From contig NC_088201.1 of the NCBI RefSeq assembly GCF_037126465.1, positions 5,647,001 through 5,711,000 of the forward strand: a stretch of 64,000 nucleotides of DNA, written 5' to 3'. Below the pieces are notes generated by a model. The model did not search any database and was not told the DNA's origin. It saw nothing but the letters and a program-made list of their open reading frames with translations. Shown here in pieces: positions 44,127-54,522 of this stretch. Within the stretch, counting starts at the first letter, position 1, and each line of letters opens with the position of its first letter. A program made the position numbers and the translations under genes. The DNA comes from Ornithodoros turicata (lineage: Eukaryota; Arthropoda; Arachnida; Ixodida; Argasidae).

Positions 44127-47100
44127 GGAGTGGATGCGTCCGGCGGGCAAGGATGTTCTAATGCCCACAAACTGCAGAGACGTAGAGCAGATGTGTTTCG
44201 ACCTCCTCTCCGGCCCGCTGCTCGAAGACGATGACAAGGACCTCCTGGATTCCCTCTTGGGTGGAGACTTGCTTCCGCTTCTGGACGGAGAAAATCTAGA
44301 ACCCAGCGAGCCAATGTGCATCAGTCGAAAGCTCGAGAACGACACTTCCGCCGATGAAGAAGTTGATGTGGTGTCTGTGGACGAGGTCGTCACAAGCTCC
44401 CTGCCGGAGAAAAAGCACGAGCCACAGCGAGCGGGGCATGTACCTAGGAGTAGACAGGTGTGTGTGTGCGGCAGTGTTTTGCTCTAGTGTAGTTCGGGCT
44501 TGCCTAATCCCCTTTTGAAGCTTCGCAGGTATCTGGACACTGCAGGCAAATACCTAGACAGACATTGATTAAGCAAGGAAATCTTTAGGAAGAAAGGGTT
44601 ATCAATCGATTGTGTTGTTTTTCTTTAATGGCTGGGCTGGATTCTTGTTGTGTTGGTTTTTGTTGTATATTCGGTCGATTTGGTTGTTTCTCCTTATCCA
44701 ATTTGTGTGTTGGCCTAAATATCAGAAATACTGGAACATTTGAGTTATCAAGGTGTCGTTAGTTTTGTGGATCAATCTTCCCAGGTATCAGGTTTTCAAT
44801 CGGCTTCCCGATACAACCAACCCAGCTTGGTGTCTCAAAAGAACTTGGCAGATTCCATGTGTCAATTTCCTATTGCTAGTGTTCTCAGCATTTTGATATT
44901 TTTTCTTCAGCAGGTGTTACCATTGGCATACCTGGCAATTGGGATGCTTGTTTTCCATGGCAGTCTGTTAATTTGGTGTTGTTCGTTCAAATGACAGAAG
45001 AGCCATATTTGGCCTTTCTTTCGGTTCATTTTTCAGATTATATTTATTTCGTGCAGTTGTAGGGAATCTTTTTTGTTCTCAATCATGATAGTGGGGCCAC
45101 CAATCCAGTATTTGTTGCTTCCGCTGGCTGCCAGTTGACGGGCAACACCAGCTGGGTCCTGCCGACATTTTACCACAGGAGGTGTTTCACAGTACAAGTG
45201 GCAAAAACTATATTTTTGTGCACGCTGCTGGACGAGTGCTTTCTCTCCTGATGCACTCCCTGTTCACCCTCTCCACTTTGTTTCCGTTGTCCAGTCCCCT
45301 CTCCTTTGGGTCTCAACTCGCTGCTCCGCTATTTTTCGTGTTGAAAGGTGGCAACCCTGCATAGTGGCGACAGCTGTTAGGTATTATGTGGCTGTTCCTC
45401 GTTGCTTTGAGAGTTCAACAACCTTGTTGTACTATTTCTATAGTGTGTTGAATGCATGTCGTGTCATGCGGTATTTCGAGCAACATACGGTCACTGGCAG
45501 GGGCGGATTCAGGATTTTTCTGATGGTGGGGGGGGGGGGGGGGGGGAGACCCACCATGATCTAGGTCAATTAAACACTATGTGTAGACAGAAATTGAAGG
45601 TGGGGGTCAGGACATCCTGACACCCCCTCTAGATCCGCCCCTGATCACTGGCCATGGAGGAACATGATACGGTTCGCCCGCCTTATTTTGAGGTTGCGGG
45701 TTCAAACCCGGCTGTGCACACAACTTAATGGTTTGGTGCGTTTGGTGTCTTCTTCCGTGAAGGACATTAAATGTGGTGTGACTTATGCCGAGATTTCGGT
45801 GCAGGTTAAAGAACCCTCAGGTGTACAGAAGTAATCCACAAACCAGCCACTGTGTTGTCACTCAGGATCATTGATTGATTGATTGATTGATACCCTCAAG
45901 GCAGGGCAGGATCATAGTTTCCTTTTTCGCGTAAAACCTTGAATTATTAAATACATAATCAACATTTTGCTTTCTGCAATTCCTGATCGAGTACTCTATT
46001 CTTCTAGAAACCCGTTCGGCACCTGCCGCGCGCCATACCGCCTGTGTCCGAACGCCACCAAGCCCAGAAGCCACGTCGCACGTCCATTCTCATACAGACT
46101 CCCGGACGAGGGCGCGTCGCCTGTCCTGCTGCCACAGCCCTCGATCACGACTATTGTGGCGGGTCAGAGTCTCGAACCGATCTCAGGGTGCACAAAGGAA
46201 TGCCACGTCGGGACTCATCCCGGTCGTCCTCGCGTAGTTCTTCAAGCAGTTCGTCCGATGACTCGATGCAGCGGAGGCCTCTCCCACCACGCAGGCAGCC
46301 CACGCCGAAGGTGGGTCTTCCTTTTTCATTCATGTTGCGCTCTGGTCTCTCATTATTCGTAGTGCCTGAAGTTTTCGGGAAATATTTTTTTCCTTCATTC
46401 GGGGGGGTAAAAATAGGGTAAAGAAACGTGTGCACTAAATTCGTGCAAATTCGGGTGAAAAAACTTCCAGTACACTAAATTCGGGGAGAAATTGGGCTCA
46501 TTTATTCAAACTAACAGTAGCGGTGTGGTACAAACTGTGATGTAACTGCATTTCTCTGCCAAACAAGTAAGTTAGTGCATTCCTACAGACATCCCAGTGA
46601 GGGCAATTTGCCGGGTAAAAATCGGCTTTAACCCTAAAGAGGCAACCTTCAATTCGGGGAAGAATCGGGTAAAACCCTAAGACTACAGGCTCTAATTATT
46701 CGCCTGGGTACACAGAGAGATCGTAACTGAGAAATGACAATTGCAATATGGGAGTTGTCGAAAAAGCCAGGCAGCGAAGGGAATTAAACCACGCATCTCT
46801 CCTCTGTCATCTTTCGATAGACCTTTTGAAAAAAAGTGGCGCCACCTGTGGCGCCCGAGGTATCGTGGTAAATTGCGCCAGTTTCCTGTTTGCTGCTGCT
46901 GCCGGCACATGCGCAGACGACATGCAGATAGCAGACGCTCTGGTTGCATCTCTGTGTGAAAGTGACCGTTCGATTGGGTTTTTGTTTTAGAATTTGCCGG
47001 TTGTAACGGACGCGGAAGAGGTAGCAGGTGTTCTCGAGAGCAAGCGGGCGCTTTTCTCAAAAGGTCTATTGTTGACGCTCTTGGGCACCTTGAGGTTTGT

Positions 47101-48592
47101 TTGTCTGTTTGTGTTTCAGCCTTGGAACAGTTCTCAAGAGAGGGCAACGTCACCTTTTCGACGAGAAATCGCTCGCGAGTTTGATTGAGGAATATTCGGA
47201 TTATGTTCCGGCAGAGTGATATTTTGCAATGTCCTAGCAAAGCAGGTGTCGGTCTGCCTTATTACGTGTTTGGCACTATCGGTAGAGCCGTGCAGTGATC
47301 ATTCTGATTTCCACACATTACAGGAGGAGCGTAGAGTAGTGTACGTAGGAAACATCCCGGAAGGCACGACACGTTTCGACCTGCGGCAGCGTTTCGGAAG
47401 GTTTGGTGCCATAGAGGAAGTGAGCGTCCACTTTCGCGATAGAGGGTGAGTGCAGCCTGTGCCTTCTGTTGCGAGATGTCACTCACCTTGGGCCGCTTCT
47501 AGGGACAACTATGGCTTTGTGACTTTCGTGTCCAAGTCTGACGCTTACGAGGCGGTAGAACGTAAGTTCATTGCAAAGTGTTCTTTTTTAGTTTTTATTT
47601 TATTTTTTTTGAGCACGCAGCCATTGTCACAACTTATTGCAGATGGCAATGATGACGCTACACAACCACGCTACGACCTCTGCTTCGGAGGCAGACGACA
47701 GTTTTGTCGGTCAAATTGGGCGGACTTAGGTGAGTGAATGTCCTTTGTTTCTCTATTCGTGCGACGCAAGGTAGTGTTGGGAATTGAGAAGTGTTCTAGT
47801 AGATACCGTGTTGACCGTTTGGATGGCAGTGCTGTTTGTCCCGAACATGTAGACGGCACCACGGGACGATGGCCGTTCTTGGCTCAACAAATAAAGGCTG
47901 AAACATGTTACATACTTTATTGAAAGGCATTACAGTTTTGCACACTTGCATTTATATCTCTCTGGTTCGCTCACCTTGCCAAATTGTTCCTACCGACCAT
48001 GATCTGCCTTTAGAGAATACTGATGGGCCAGCAAAGATTCCTTTTTGAGTTTGCAACCATGCTAAGACATGCTGTCAGTCTGTATCAGTGTAAGATGTGC
48101 ACCACTTCCATTTTGCTACCCATTGTTCGTGGCAATATCTAAATTTGCCAACTGAGTTCAATTTTGATCATGCCCATCGGGCTGCACTTGACTGAAGCTA
48201 CGACTGTGCACTATGGACATGGTGAAATATATTTTGGAGATTGGGTGCCCCTTTGCTGTTTATGATCCCATTGTCTTTGGGAAAAATATACATCTATAGT
48301 TTGCTAGCTCCACAACCTTTAGAGAATGCAAAATCGGACTACATCGTGGGGAACACATTGCACTTACAGCTGACATGCTTGAGCACTGCACGATGCCATG
48401 TTTCTGATGTTCACGGCACGTCCGCACAAGGTGCCAATGTTGTCTCTCTCTCTTTCAGACTCTCAAAACAACTATGAATCGACAGACCAAAGTAGACGTC
48501 ACCGAGGTCCCGTAAAAAGGCAGAGAGACGGCAGCGACTTCGATTCGCTCCTGCGGGCCGCCAAGTCAAAATCGTGGGGCCGCAGGTATTGA
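42615..48592 (+). CDS. srl: PGC-1 family coactivator (Spargel-like)
   Basis: These proteins coactivate nuclear receptors and NRF-type factors to drive mitochondrial and metabolic genes. Exons are 44128-44457, 46008-46310, 47324-47445, 47503-47561, 47643-47729 and 48459-48592, all in phase. A possible 4-codon first exon lies at 42615-42626. The predicted length is about 348 residues. Visible features, with residue numbers counting that first exon, are LxxLL boxes LDSLL (44-48) and LLPLL (52-56), a DHDY motif (160-163, the HCF-1-binding tetrapeptide of PGC-1 proteins), and an Arg/Ser stretch ([19 protein letters not shown]). A C-terminal RRM carries RNP2 VVYVGN and RNP1 DNYGFVTF, then FGGRRQFCRSNWADL and FDSLLRAAKS, both hallmarks of the family. 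It is far shorter than human PGC-1alpha (798), so exons could be missing. Confidence 0.9.
44096..44125 (+). repeat. (CT)n run forming a splice acceptor tract
   Basis: A run of about 15 CT units ends directly in the AG that opens the 44128 coding exon, so it serves as the polypyrimidine tract. Its length may vary between individuals. Confidence 0.8.
44128..44457 (+). CDS. srl: PGC-1-like exon: activation region with LxxLL boxes
   Basis: It follows a (CT)n acceptor tract ending TCTCTAG and ends CAG|GTGTGT, phase 0. It encodes an acidic, Leu-rich region (MCFDLLSGPLLEDDDKDLLD) containing overlapping LxxLL-type motifs, then a Glu/Asp-rich tail. The acidic character fits an activation domain. Confidence 0.85.
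45673..45890 (+). repeat. SINE family B, partial copy
   Basis: It contains the B box GGGTTCAAACCC and GTTAAAGAACCCTCAGGTG of SINE B. It lies just before the 46008 exon of the PGC-1-like gene. Confidence 0.65.
46008..46310 (+). CDS. srl: PGC-1-like exon: DHDY motif and SR stretch
   Basis: The acceptor is TTCTTCTAG and the donor is CCGAAG|GTGGGT, phase 0 to 0. It encodes RRTSILIQTPGRGRV, ALDHDYC (like LFGDHDYC of human PGC-1alpha) and a serine/arginine stretch ending MQRRPLPPRRQPTPK. Confidence 0.87.
46363..46692. mobile_element. TIR element with AATTCGGGG body, relative of 11533
   Basis: The ends GCCTGAAGTTTTCGGG and CCCTAAGACTACAGGC are imperfect inverses, and the body has AATTCGGGGAGAAATTGGG blocks. 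It lies in a PGC-1-like intron. Confidence 0.5.
46817..47069. mobile_element. MITE with ATAGACCTTTTGA ends
   Basis: The left ATAGACCTTTTGAAAAA and right TTTTCTCAAAAGGTCTAT are inverses. It belongs with the element at 17409. Confidence 0.6.
47324..47445 (+). CDS. srl: PGC-1-like exon: first half of RRM
   Basis: It encodes EERRVVYVGNIPEGTTRFDL and then FGRFGAIEEVSVHFRDRG. Human PGC-1alpha reads EERRVIYVGKIRPDTTRTEL at this place. The acceptor is CATTACAG and the donor is AGAGG|GTGAGT. Confidence 0.95.
47503..47561 (+). CDS. srl: PGC-1-like exon: RNP1 of the RRM
   Basis: This 59-nt exon encodes DNYGFVTFVSKSDAYEAVE, containing RNP1. The acceptor is CGCTTCTAG and the donor is GAAC|GTAAGT, phase 1. 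The intron before it is only 57 bp. Confidence 0.93.
47643..47729 (+). CDS. srl: PGC-1-like exon: end of RRM
   Basis: It encodes GNDDATQPRYDLCFGGRRQF and then CRSNWADL, matching human FELYFCGRKQFFKSNYADL. The acceptor is TTATTGCAG and the donor is TTAG|GTGAGT. Confidence 0.94.
   Translation: MAMMTLHNHATTSASEADDSFVGQIGRT
48459..48592 (+). CDS. srl: PGC-1-like terminal exon
   Basis: It follows a (CT)n tract ending TTTCAG. It encodes DSQNNYESTDQ, a basic stretch, then SDFDSLLRAAKSKSWGRRY and a stop at 48590-48592. The ending FDSLLxxA is the family C terminus. Confidence 0.94.
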
Positions 48593-51235
48593 GGATAGTG
48601 GAGCGTGCATCCCTCTTCAAGAACGTCGGGGTGGGGGGATGGCACATCTTGTCGCATCTGCTCAGGACTTATTCTAATGAAGGCTGTGTAACTTATTCGG
48701 TGACAGTGGATATGGACTGTGGTGCTTTGCGATTTTTTAGAGTATGTTTCAATTGTATATGTGTATATATATATATATCTAGGTGCTGCTGCTTTGTTCT
48801 CTAAGCATCTGTATGCTGTGAAAGCGTGCATGTCACAGTCAAACCTTGCCTGGTGCCATAGGATGAGCTTGATGGTGAAGTTTGTAGGTGGCTTCAGGTT
48901 TTAGTCTATATAGTATACAAGAAGAATTTGAGCATGTTGCTTCACTGCGGGGGTGGTGCTCTAGGCTCTGTACTGAATCGTGTAGCATAATGATTACCGC
49001 AAACGGCAGAATGATTGCATCACAGCAGCTCTGTTCTTGTTTTGGCTCAGATTCGGGTACCAGGAATGAATAGTGTGCTTCAATTGATGACGCAGGTGGT
49101 GCTGGTTTGTGTTTGCATGAACCTAGAGTTGGATATATTCTGTATAGCTTTGGTGACTGACGTTGATGATACTATTTTTTAAGAAATTGTCCGCGAGCCA
49201 TAATAATGGGAGGCACTAACGTCATGCGGCAGTTACGATAATCAGCAGCGCCGCAGTGGTCGGTCCGTGGGTTACTTTTGCTCATGTGAGAACCTCCTCC
49301 TGGAGGGCACAAGTTGTAGGTGTTAAATGACATTAACGTTGTGGGTGGGTGGCCTCCGCAACAAACCTCAAATAATGGGTGCCGTGTGTGGAGTATGTGC
49401 ATGGACTGTAGCATTGCTGATCACCGTACTTGTCTCTCGATGTAGAGCCCCAATTGTTATTTTGTCCCATATGTGTGATTTTGTTTTGTCCTTTCTCCAT
49501 AAGATCCATTGCACTTTAAGGGTGAAGCACTTTGTCATAATTGTAAGAGGCAAGTGCCTTGAACCAAGTCTCTGCAAAGGTGCCAGATATAAAGGCATCA
49601 TGATGGCTTGAAGAGTTCCCACCATGGTGGCTTATTCTGCATTTGTGTGACACCATCTTTTAGTTCCGGCAGTTATCTGTGAAGTAAGAAGTAATTTTAT
49701 GAATGCAAATTGTTCCCAACATGAATAAGAGCCAGAACGCAGACTACCTTGTGATACGTGACGAAAGTGATTAAGCCCCGAGACAAGGAATACACAGACG
49801 ATCACAATCACAAGTATGCCCGTGAGAACGTGCTTGCGACCATCGGAGTATTCCTTGTCTCTGGGATTTAATCATTTTAATCGCGTTCCCGACATTTACA
49901 GGCACAGTGGTTAGAGCTGGTGGTTTTCTGTGAGGCCTTGCTACAAAAATGTTGTAGCCGGAAGGCTGTTTTAAAATAGAGACTGATCAATCACTGTCAG
50001 TATTATGCTCCAATGCAAGTTGTGCATGCAATGCATGAATGTGAAAAAAAAAACTGTTTGAAGGCTGGCACAGAAAGAGGAGTATAGGACTCAACAGAAT
50101 ATGTCATGAAGTTCTTTGTTTTGAGGTCTTATTTGTGAGCTCCATAATGAAATGACATGAGCTTATTAGAAGAGATTGAGGCAGATGTGAATGGCTCTGT
50201 GTTTTTCCTCACTGCGCAGGCTATACTATGGATTTTGTGTAGCACCTCAACTGCAACATCTATGCAATATTATCTCTTAAATGTGAACAGTCGAGCAGAA
50301 GTCATCCAAGCACTTCTTACGGTGAACTCTCTTCTGAAGAAAGTCTACGGGAATTTTCGTTCGCAGGGTTCTGGTAAACCTCTCTAAATTTCTACACTAA
50401 ACCGGTTCACGCATGTTCCCCTAGAGTTTATCTAGGGAATGACATATTTTTGAAGGCCTGACACGATGTACTGATTTTTGGCTAATTAAAGTTTGTCAAA
50501 TATTTAATACAGGGGAGTCTATGGGACATGCAACAAAATCGCTTCTTTCGGCCCGCCCGCGATATTTGGGCCAAAATGATGTCATTCCCTACAGTAACAG
50601 TCTGGTAATTGATTGCAATTTGACAAGCTTACTGCAGTTTTCCAGACCCCTGCGAATGAAAATAATGGCTTTGTTGTTTGCTAGCATGTTCTGCGCGCTG
50701 GTGCCGATTACATTGCTTTCTTCCTCCGCTTTAAGGAAGTAAAGCGAAGGAAACTATTTTGGTGACTGTGCAGTCAACTCTCTCTGGAAGCGAACTTTAA
50801 CTAGACTGCATATATATATATATATGTTTGTCGCGGCTGATCGCGGTGAAGCACAAAAGGACGCTCTTCCACTCCCTTATCCACCAATGAATTACGTCGT
50901 TTTGCGCTTCACCGCGACAAAATATGTAAACCGAAACCAATTACTGCAGCAAATGAACTGCTTCGGTTGCAGATTTCTCTAAAAGGTGTCCACAGAAGGT
51001 CCCAAAAGGGGTAGCACCCATTTTAATGCCGACAGCGGCCTGCTTTAGAAGTTTTTTTTTATGAAACTCATTTGAATTTTTATTTACATAATGAGCGCCT
51101 CCCACTCATTCACACGGTGCGCAGTTTGTCGGGGGTATCGGACAGATACTTGTAAAAACGAAAGTTCTTCGGTTGGTGCACCCGTTTGAGAATTATGTAG
51201 CCCGGGGATTTAACTGAGACACCTGGTATATATAC
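48593..51235. other. Region 3' of the PGC-1-like gene, no gene seen
   Basis: It holds a SINE B fragment (49232-49340, minus), the inverted repeat copy at 50552 and short TA runs. No exon was recognised and no clear polyadenylation signal follows the stop closely. Confidence 0.45.
50552..50808 (-). repeat. Inverted copy of the repeat at 7068
   Basis: It shares the blocks CCAAAATGATGTCATTCCCT, TTGCTAGCATGTTCTG and CTTTAAGGAAGTAA, reversed, with the 7068 copy. Confidence 0.6.
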
Positions 51236-52900
51236 AGGGTGTTTCGTGTAAGTTAAACATCACCTCTAAAAAAAAACAAAGAAACATCAAACTGAAACGA
51301 GACCGTCTGCAAAATGTTGCCAGCCTTGGAAAATATTCAGCACATTTTTTGTTTCCCAGTTAATTAAAATACTTATTTAGCATTTTAATTATTAGGATTA
51401 GATAAAAGTGTTCAATAGTGAAGTTGTAGCTGCTGACATGAGGTGACAAATGCCAATGGGTACAATTCTCTGCCTGTTACGTGTTATTTTTACGTATTTA
51501 TTTATTTTTTTGTCCAAAAAATGTACACGGCCTTACAAAAATACCACGTGGCCTTTCTCCGTCGCCTGAAATCTCTGGTGTGAAGATAGGGGGGCTTTAA
51601 GTTGCGTCTCATCGAAGCAGTCCCTGGTGCCCACTTCACGGACAAGTGATCTCAGCGCCATTCCGTCAACTGCTTTTAAGATATCTGATATCATACTCCA
51701 ATAAACAGAGAGCTGATATGGTACTGGCCTTAGGTGCAGCACAGGGCGATTAAAAAAGAACCGGTGAAGATATTTCAAAGCTGGTATCCAGGTACGAGAC
51801 CTAAGCCATATGCGACAATACTGCGGTATTAAAACAAATCGGAAAGTTCCACGAAGAAACGCCACAGGTCAGCGAACATGTTCGTATACCGACATACTGG
51901 CGTTTATTGCTGCAAACCCACACCCTAGCGTGTGTGAAGCGAGCAAGGAGACCAGAATACCATTGGCACTGGCTTTGCGTCTTGGCTGGAGCCGCGTCAT
52001 CAATACAAATGGTCTTTGAACGTTTGCTGTGGTATTTTTGATGGAACTCGCATTGGTCCCGTCTTCCTTGACGGGACGTTGACTGCAGATCGATATGTGA
52101 GCGATATTCTTCAGGTCATGATATATTACTTCTGTGGTGATCTTCGGCTGGCATGATTTCGCCAAGTGTGGTCCGAACACGACTGCGCTCCTGGCACCAG
52201 CTCACGCCAAGCCCGTGCCTATCTCGATAGCATCCTCCGGAACCACTGGAACATTCGGGACTGTGCCATGACCTGCTATAGGTCCCCAGACATACCTTTG
52301 GACTTTTTTTTTTTTTTTTTTCACACATCAAAGACCGCGTGTACAGGGACGAAACGACAACAGCAGAAGCACTCAATGCAAAAATCACGGAAGTGTGCCG
52401 TGAGATACCCACCCAATTACCCTACTTTACCCAACTGAAGTAAGTTGTTGTGCCATTGACGAAAGAAAAAAAAGTTGTCTGAACTTCGTGCCCTGCTTAT
52501 CCCTCATGGCCACATGCCATTTCCTCCTTAACAAACAGCCTTTGCACCTCTTGCATGATAACCGCTGTTTCTTATTGTTTGCTCTTGCGAGGAGTGGGCG
52601 CTAGAGACCGCTTTGACCGGACGTACCTTTGGTGCGACGGAAAAAGGTCACGTGGTATTTTTGGAAGTCCGCGCCATTTTTTGAACACGAAAAAAAAAAA
52701 AAAAAAATTAACGCGTAACAGGTAGAGAATTGTACCCATTGGCATTCGTCACCTCATGTCCGCGACAACTTCACTATTGAACAATTTTATCTAGTCCATT
52801 TTATCTAATTTAATTTTTTTTCCTAATTCCTAGTAATTAAAAAGTTATAGAATTAATATTAATTAATTAAATTCACTAAGTAGGAAACAAATATATGCCC
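51236..52900 (+). pseudogene. Degenerate mariner-like transposase with long inverted repeats
   Basis: Frames between about 51830 and 52440 recall a DDE transposase (FDGTRIGPVFLDG, SSRQARAYLDS, RSPDIPLDFF) but are interrupted by stops and shifts. The flanks 51330-51495 and 52705-52860 are inverted copies (GGGTACAATTCTCTGCCTG and its complement). The left terminus TACAGGGTGTTTCG is present; the right end seems lost. Confidence 0.7.
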
Positions 52901-52951
52901 CGTGGCCATTACCATTACCACAAGTTTCGGGCCGGCCACGTGTGTCGAGCC

Positions 52952-53904
52952 GGGAGCCGTTCATTTTAGAGAGCCTCGTTTTAGAGATCCCGTTTTAGAG
53001 ATCCCGTTTTAGAGAGCCTCGTTTTAGATAATAGCGTTTTAGAGAAGATGGCGGTAGGTTACGTTTCAGCGAAAACCGTTTTAGAGAATAACGCTTTAGC
53101 GAAATCCACCACGATTTTGGTTTAGGTTTCGCTTCCCACTAATCATCAACGCATTTTTCTTTCCCTTTTCTTGTATGCTCAGTTTAGAAGCCGGTGTTTA
53201 TGTATGGTGTTTAGGTCTGGTTAGTGAGGTTTATGTATGGCTGCATCCTAACTAATTTTTAAGTAATAATAATTTTTAAGTTAATTAAATTTATGAAATA
53301 TTATTTGCTAGTTTTTCTACACTGTGAGCAATATACAGCGTGTGTTGTTATTTGATTATTATTATTATTATTGATTTTCTTTCTTTCTTAACTGAACGCG
53401 CTGTGATGTGATGCGTTTCCAAAAATAAATAACACACCCTGTATTCTCACGGGCAGGATACCATGATGGGGAGAGCAAGCAAGACAAACACAAGCACACA
53501 ACATAAGCTCAACCTGTAGAAACTACCCCGTCTTGATACGCTTAGGGAGCACAGGGAGTTAGTTATTACGATGTCTTATGTGTAATAAAACTATGTAAGA
53601 AATGTATGATTGCTGGAGTGACGGTTGCAAAATAATTCGTCTTCGCTCGAACAAGTAGCCAGCACTATATTCATCTCTGCTGTGCTTCCCTCCTCTTTTC
53701 ATCTTTTATGTTCTTCGGAGCTAGCATACCAAAACCGAAATCTGTTTTCTCTAAAACGGCATTCCCTAAAACGTGCCCCGCAGTCTCTAAAACGGTATTC
53801 GCTAAAACGAGACTCTTTTTCCCCAAAACGTAACTCGCTAAAACGTGACCTGTTCTCTAAAACGCAATTCTCTGAAACGAGGCTCTCTAAACCGTAGGGG
53901 AACC
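52952..53904. mobile_element. Element with CGTTTTAGAGA arrays and 9-bp duplication
   Basis: The left arm (52965-53110) repeats CGTTTTAGAGA in one direction and the right arm (53740-53895) repeats it in the other. TGTCGAGCC is present at 52943-52951 and 53905-53913. A 9-bp duplication suits Mutator-type elements. A small MITE sits inside at about 53333-53443. Confidence 0.6.
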
Positions 53905-53913
53905 TGTCGAGCC

Positions 53914-54110
53914 AGCGCCGGAGTAGGTATTGCGCATCATGGAGCAAGCGGAACACATCTTCATGAACTGCACAATATACGCACCTCTAAACGCAGCGCC
54001 GTCGGCACTTGTATTGAGATTAGGCTCGTACGCCAGTATTATCTGTGCCAGACGTGTTACCAAGTTCCTTGTTCTGTTCTCGATATTCCACTTTACTTGC
54101 AATTGCAAGG
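53914..54110 (+). pseudogene. LINE ORF2 end fragment
   Basis: A frame reads IMEQAEHIFMNCTIYAPL and then CARRVTKFLV, resembling the Cys/His-rich terminal part of non-LTR ORF2 proteins. It is short, and the host of the 9-bp duplication next to it. Confidence 0.35.
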
Positions 54111-54522
54111 TGTGACGACATCTCGCTTTCCTCGTGTTCTGTCGAGTGTCACTTCATGTTGAAAAACAGACATACAGCTTGCGACAGAAGTTCACGGAAC
54201 ACGGGGGTGTCGCATTTCTCCATTGGAGCGACGGGCTAACAGGAACGGACACGCATACTGGGAGAGGGGTACAACAGCCGGTCGAGCAGTCTGTTCAAGG
54301 CCGGACCGAGGATTACGGATGGTTTGCTACGGTCCGGCCTAGGGATTTCCCTACACCCCCCTCGAGGGGGGGGGGTGTACACCCTCCCTGCATTTTTGCA
54401 ACCCCCCCCCCCCCTGAAATTTCTCAGGTGACCCCAACCAACTCGGCCACCAGCACGTTCTAGCTGGTAGTGAGTCCGGCGCAGCGAATTCATGTACATC
54501 ATGAATTCATCATGTCAATTCA

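Noticed and set aside
46993..47210. Extra PGC-1 exon reading NLPVVTDAEEVAGVLESK, then LGTVLKRGQRHLFDE
   Set aside because: The first part overlaps the right end of a MITE (46817-47069), the second has no donor, and exons 46310 and 47324 already join in phase.
53333..53443. Right end of the mariner relic at 51236
   Set aside because: ACACACCCTGTA pairs with a nearer TACAGCGTGTG at 53333, making a small separate MITE inside the CGTTTTAGAGA element.
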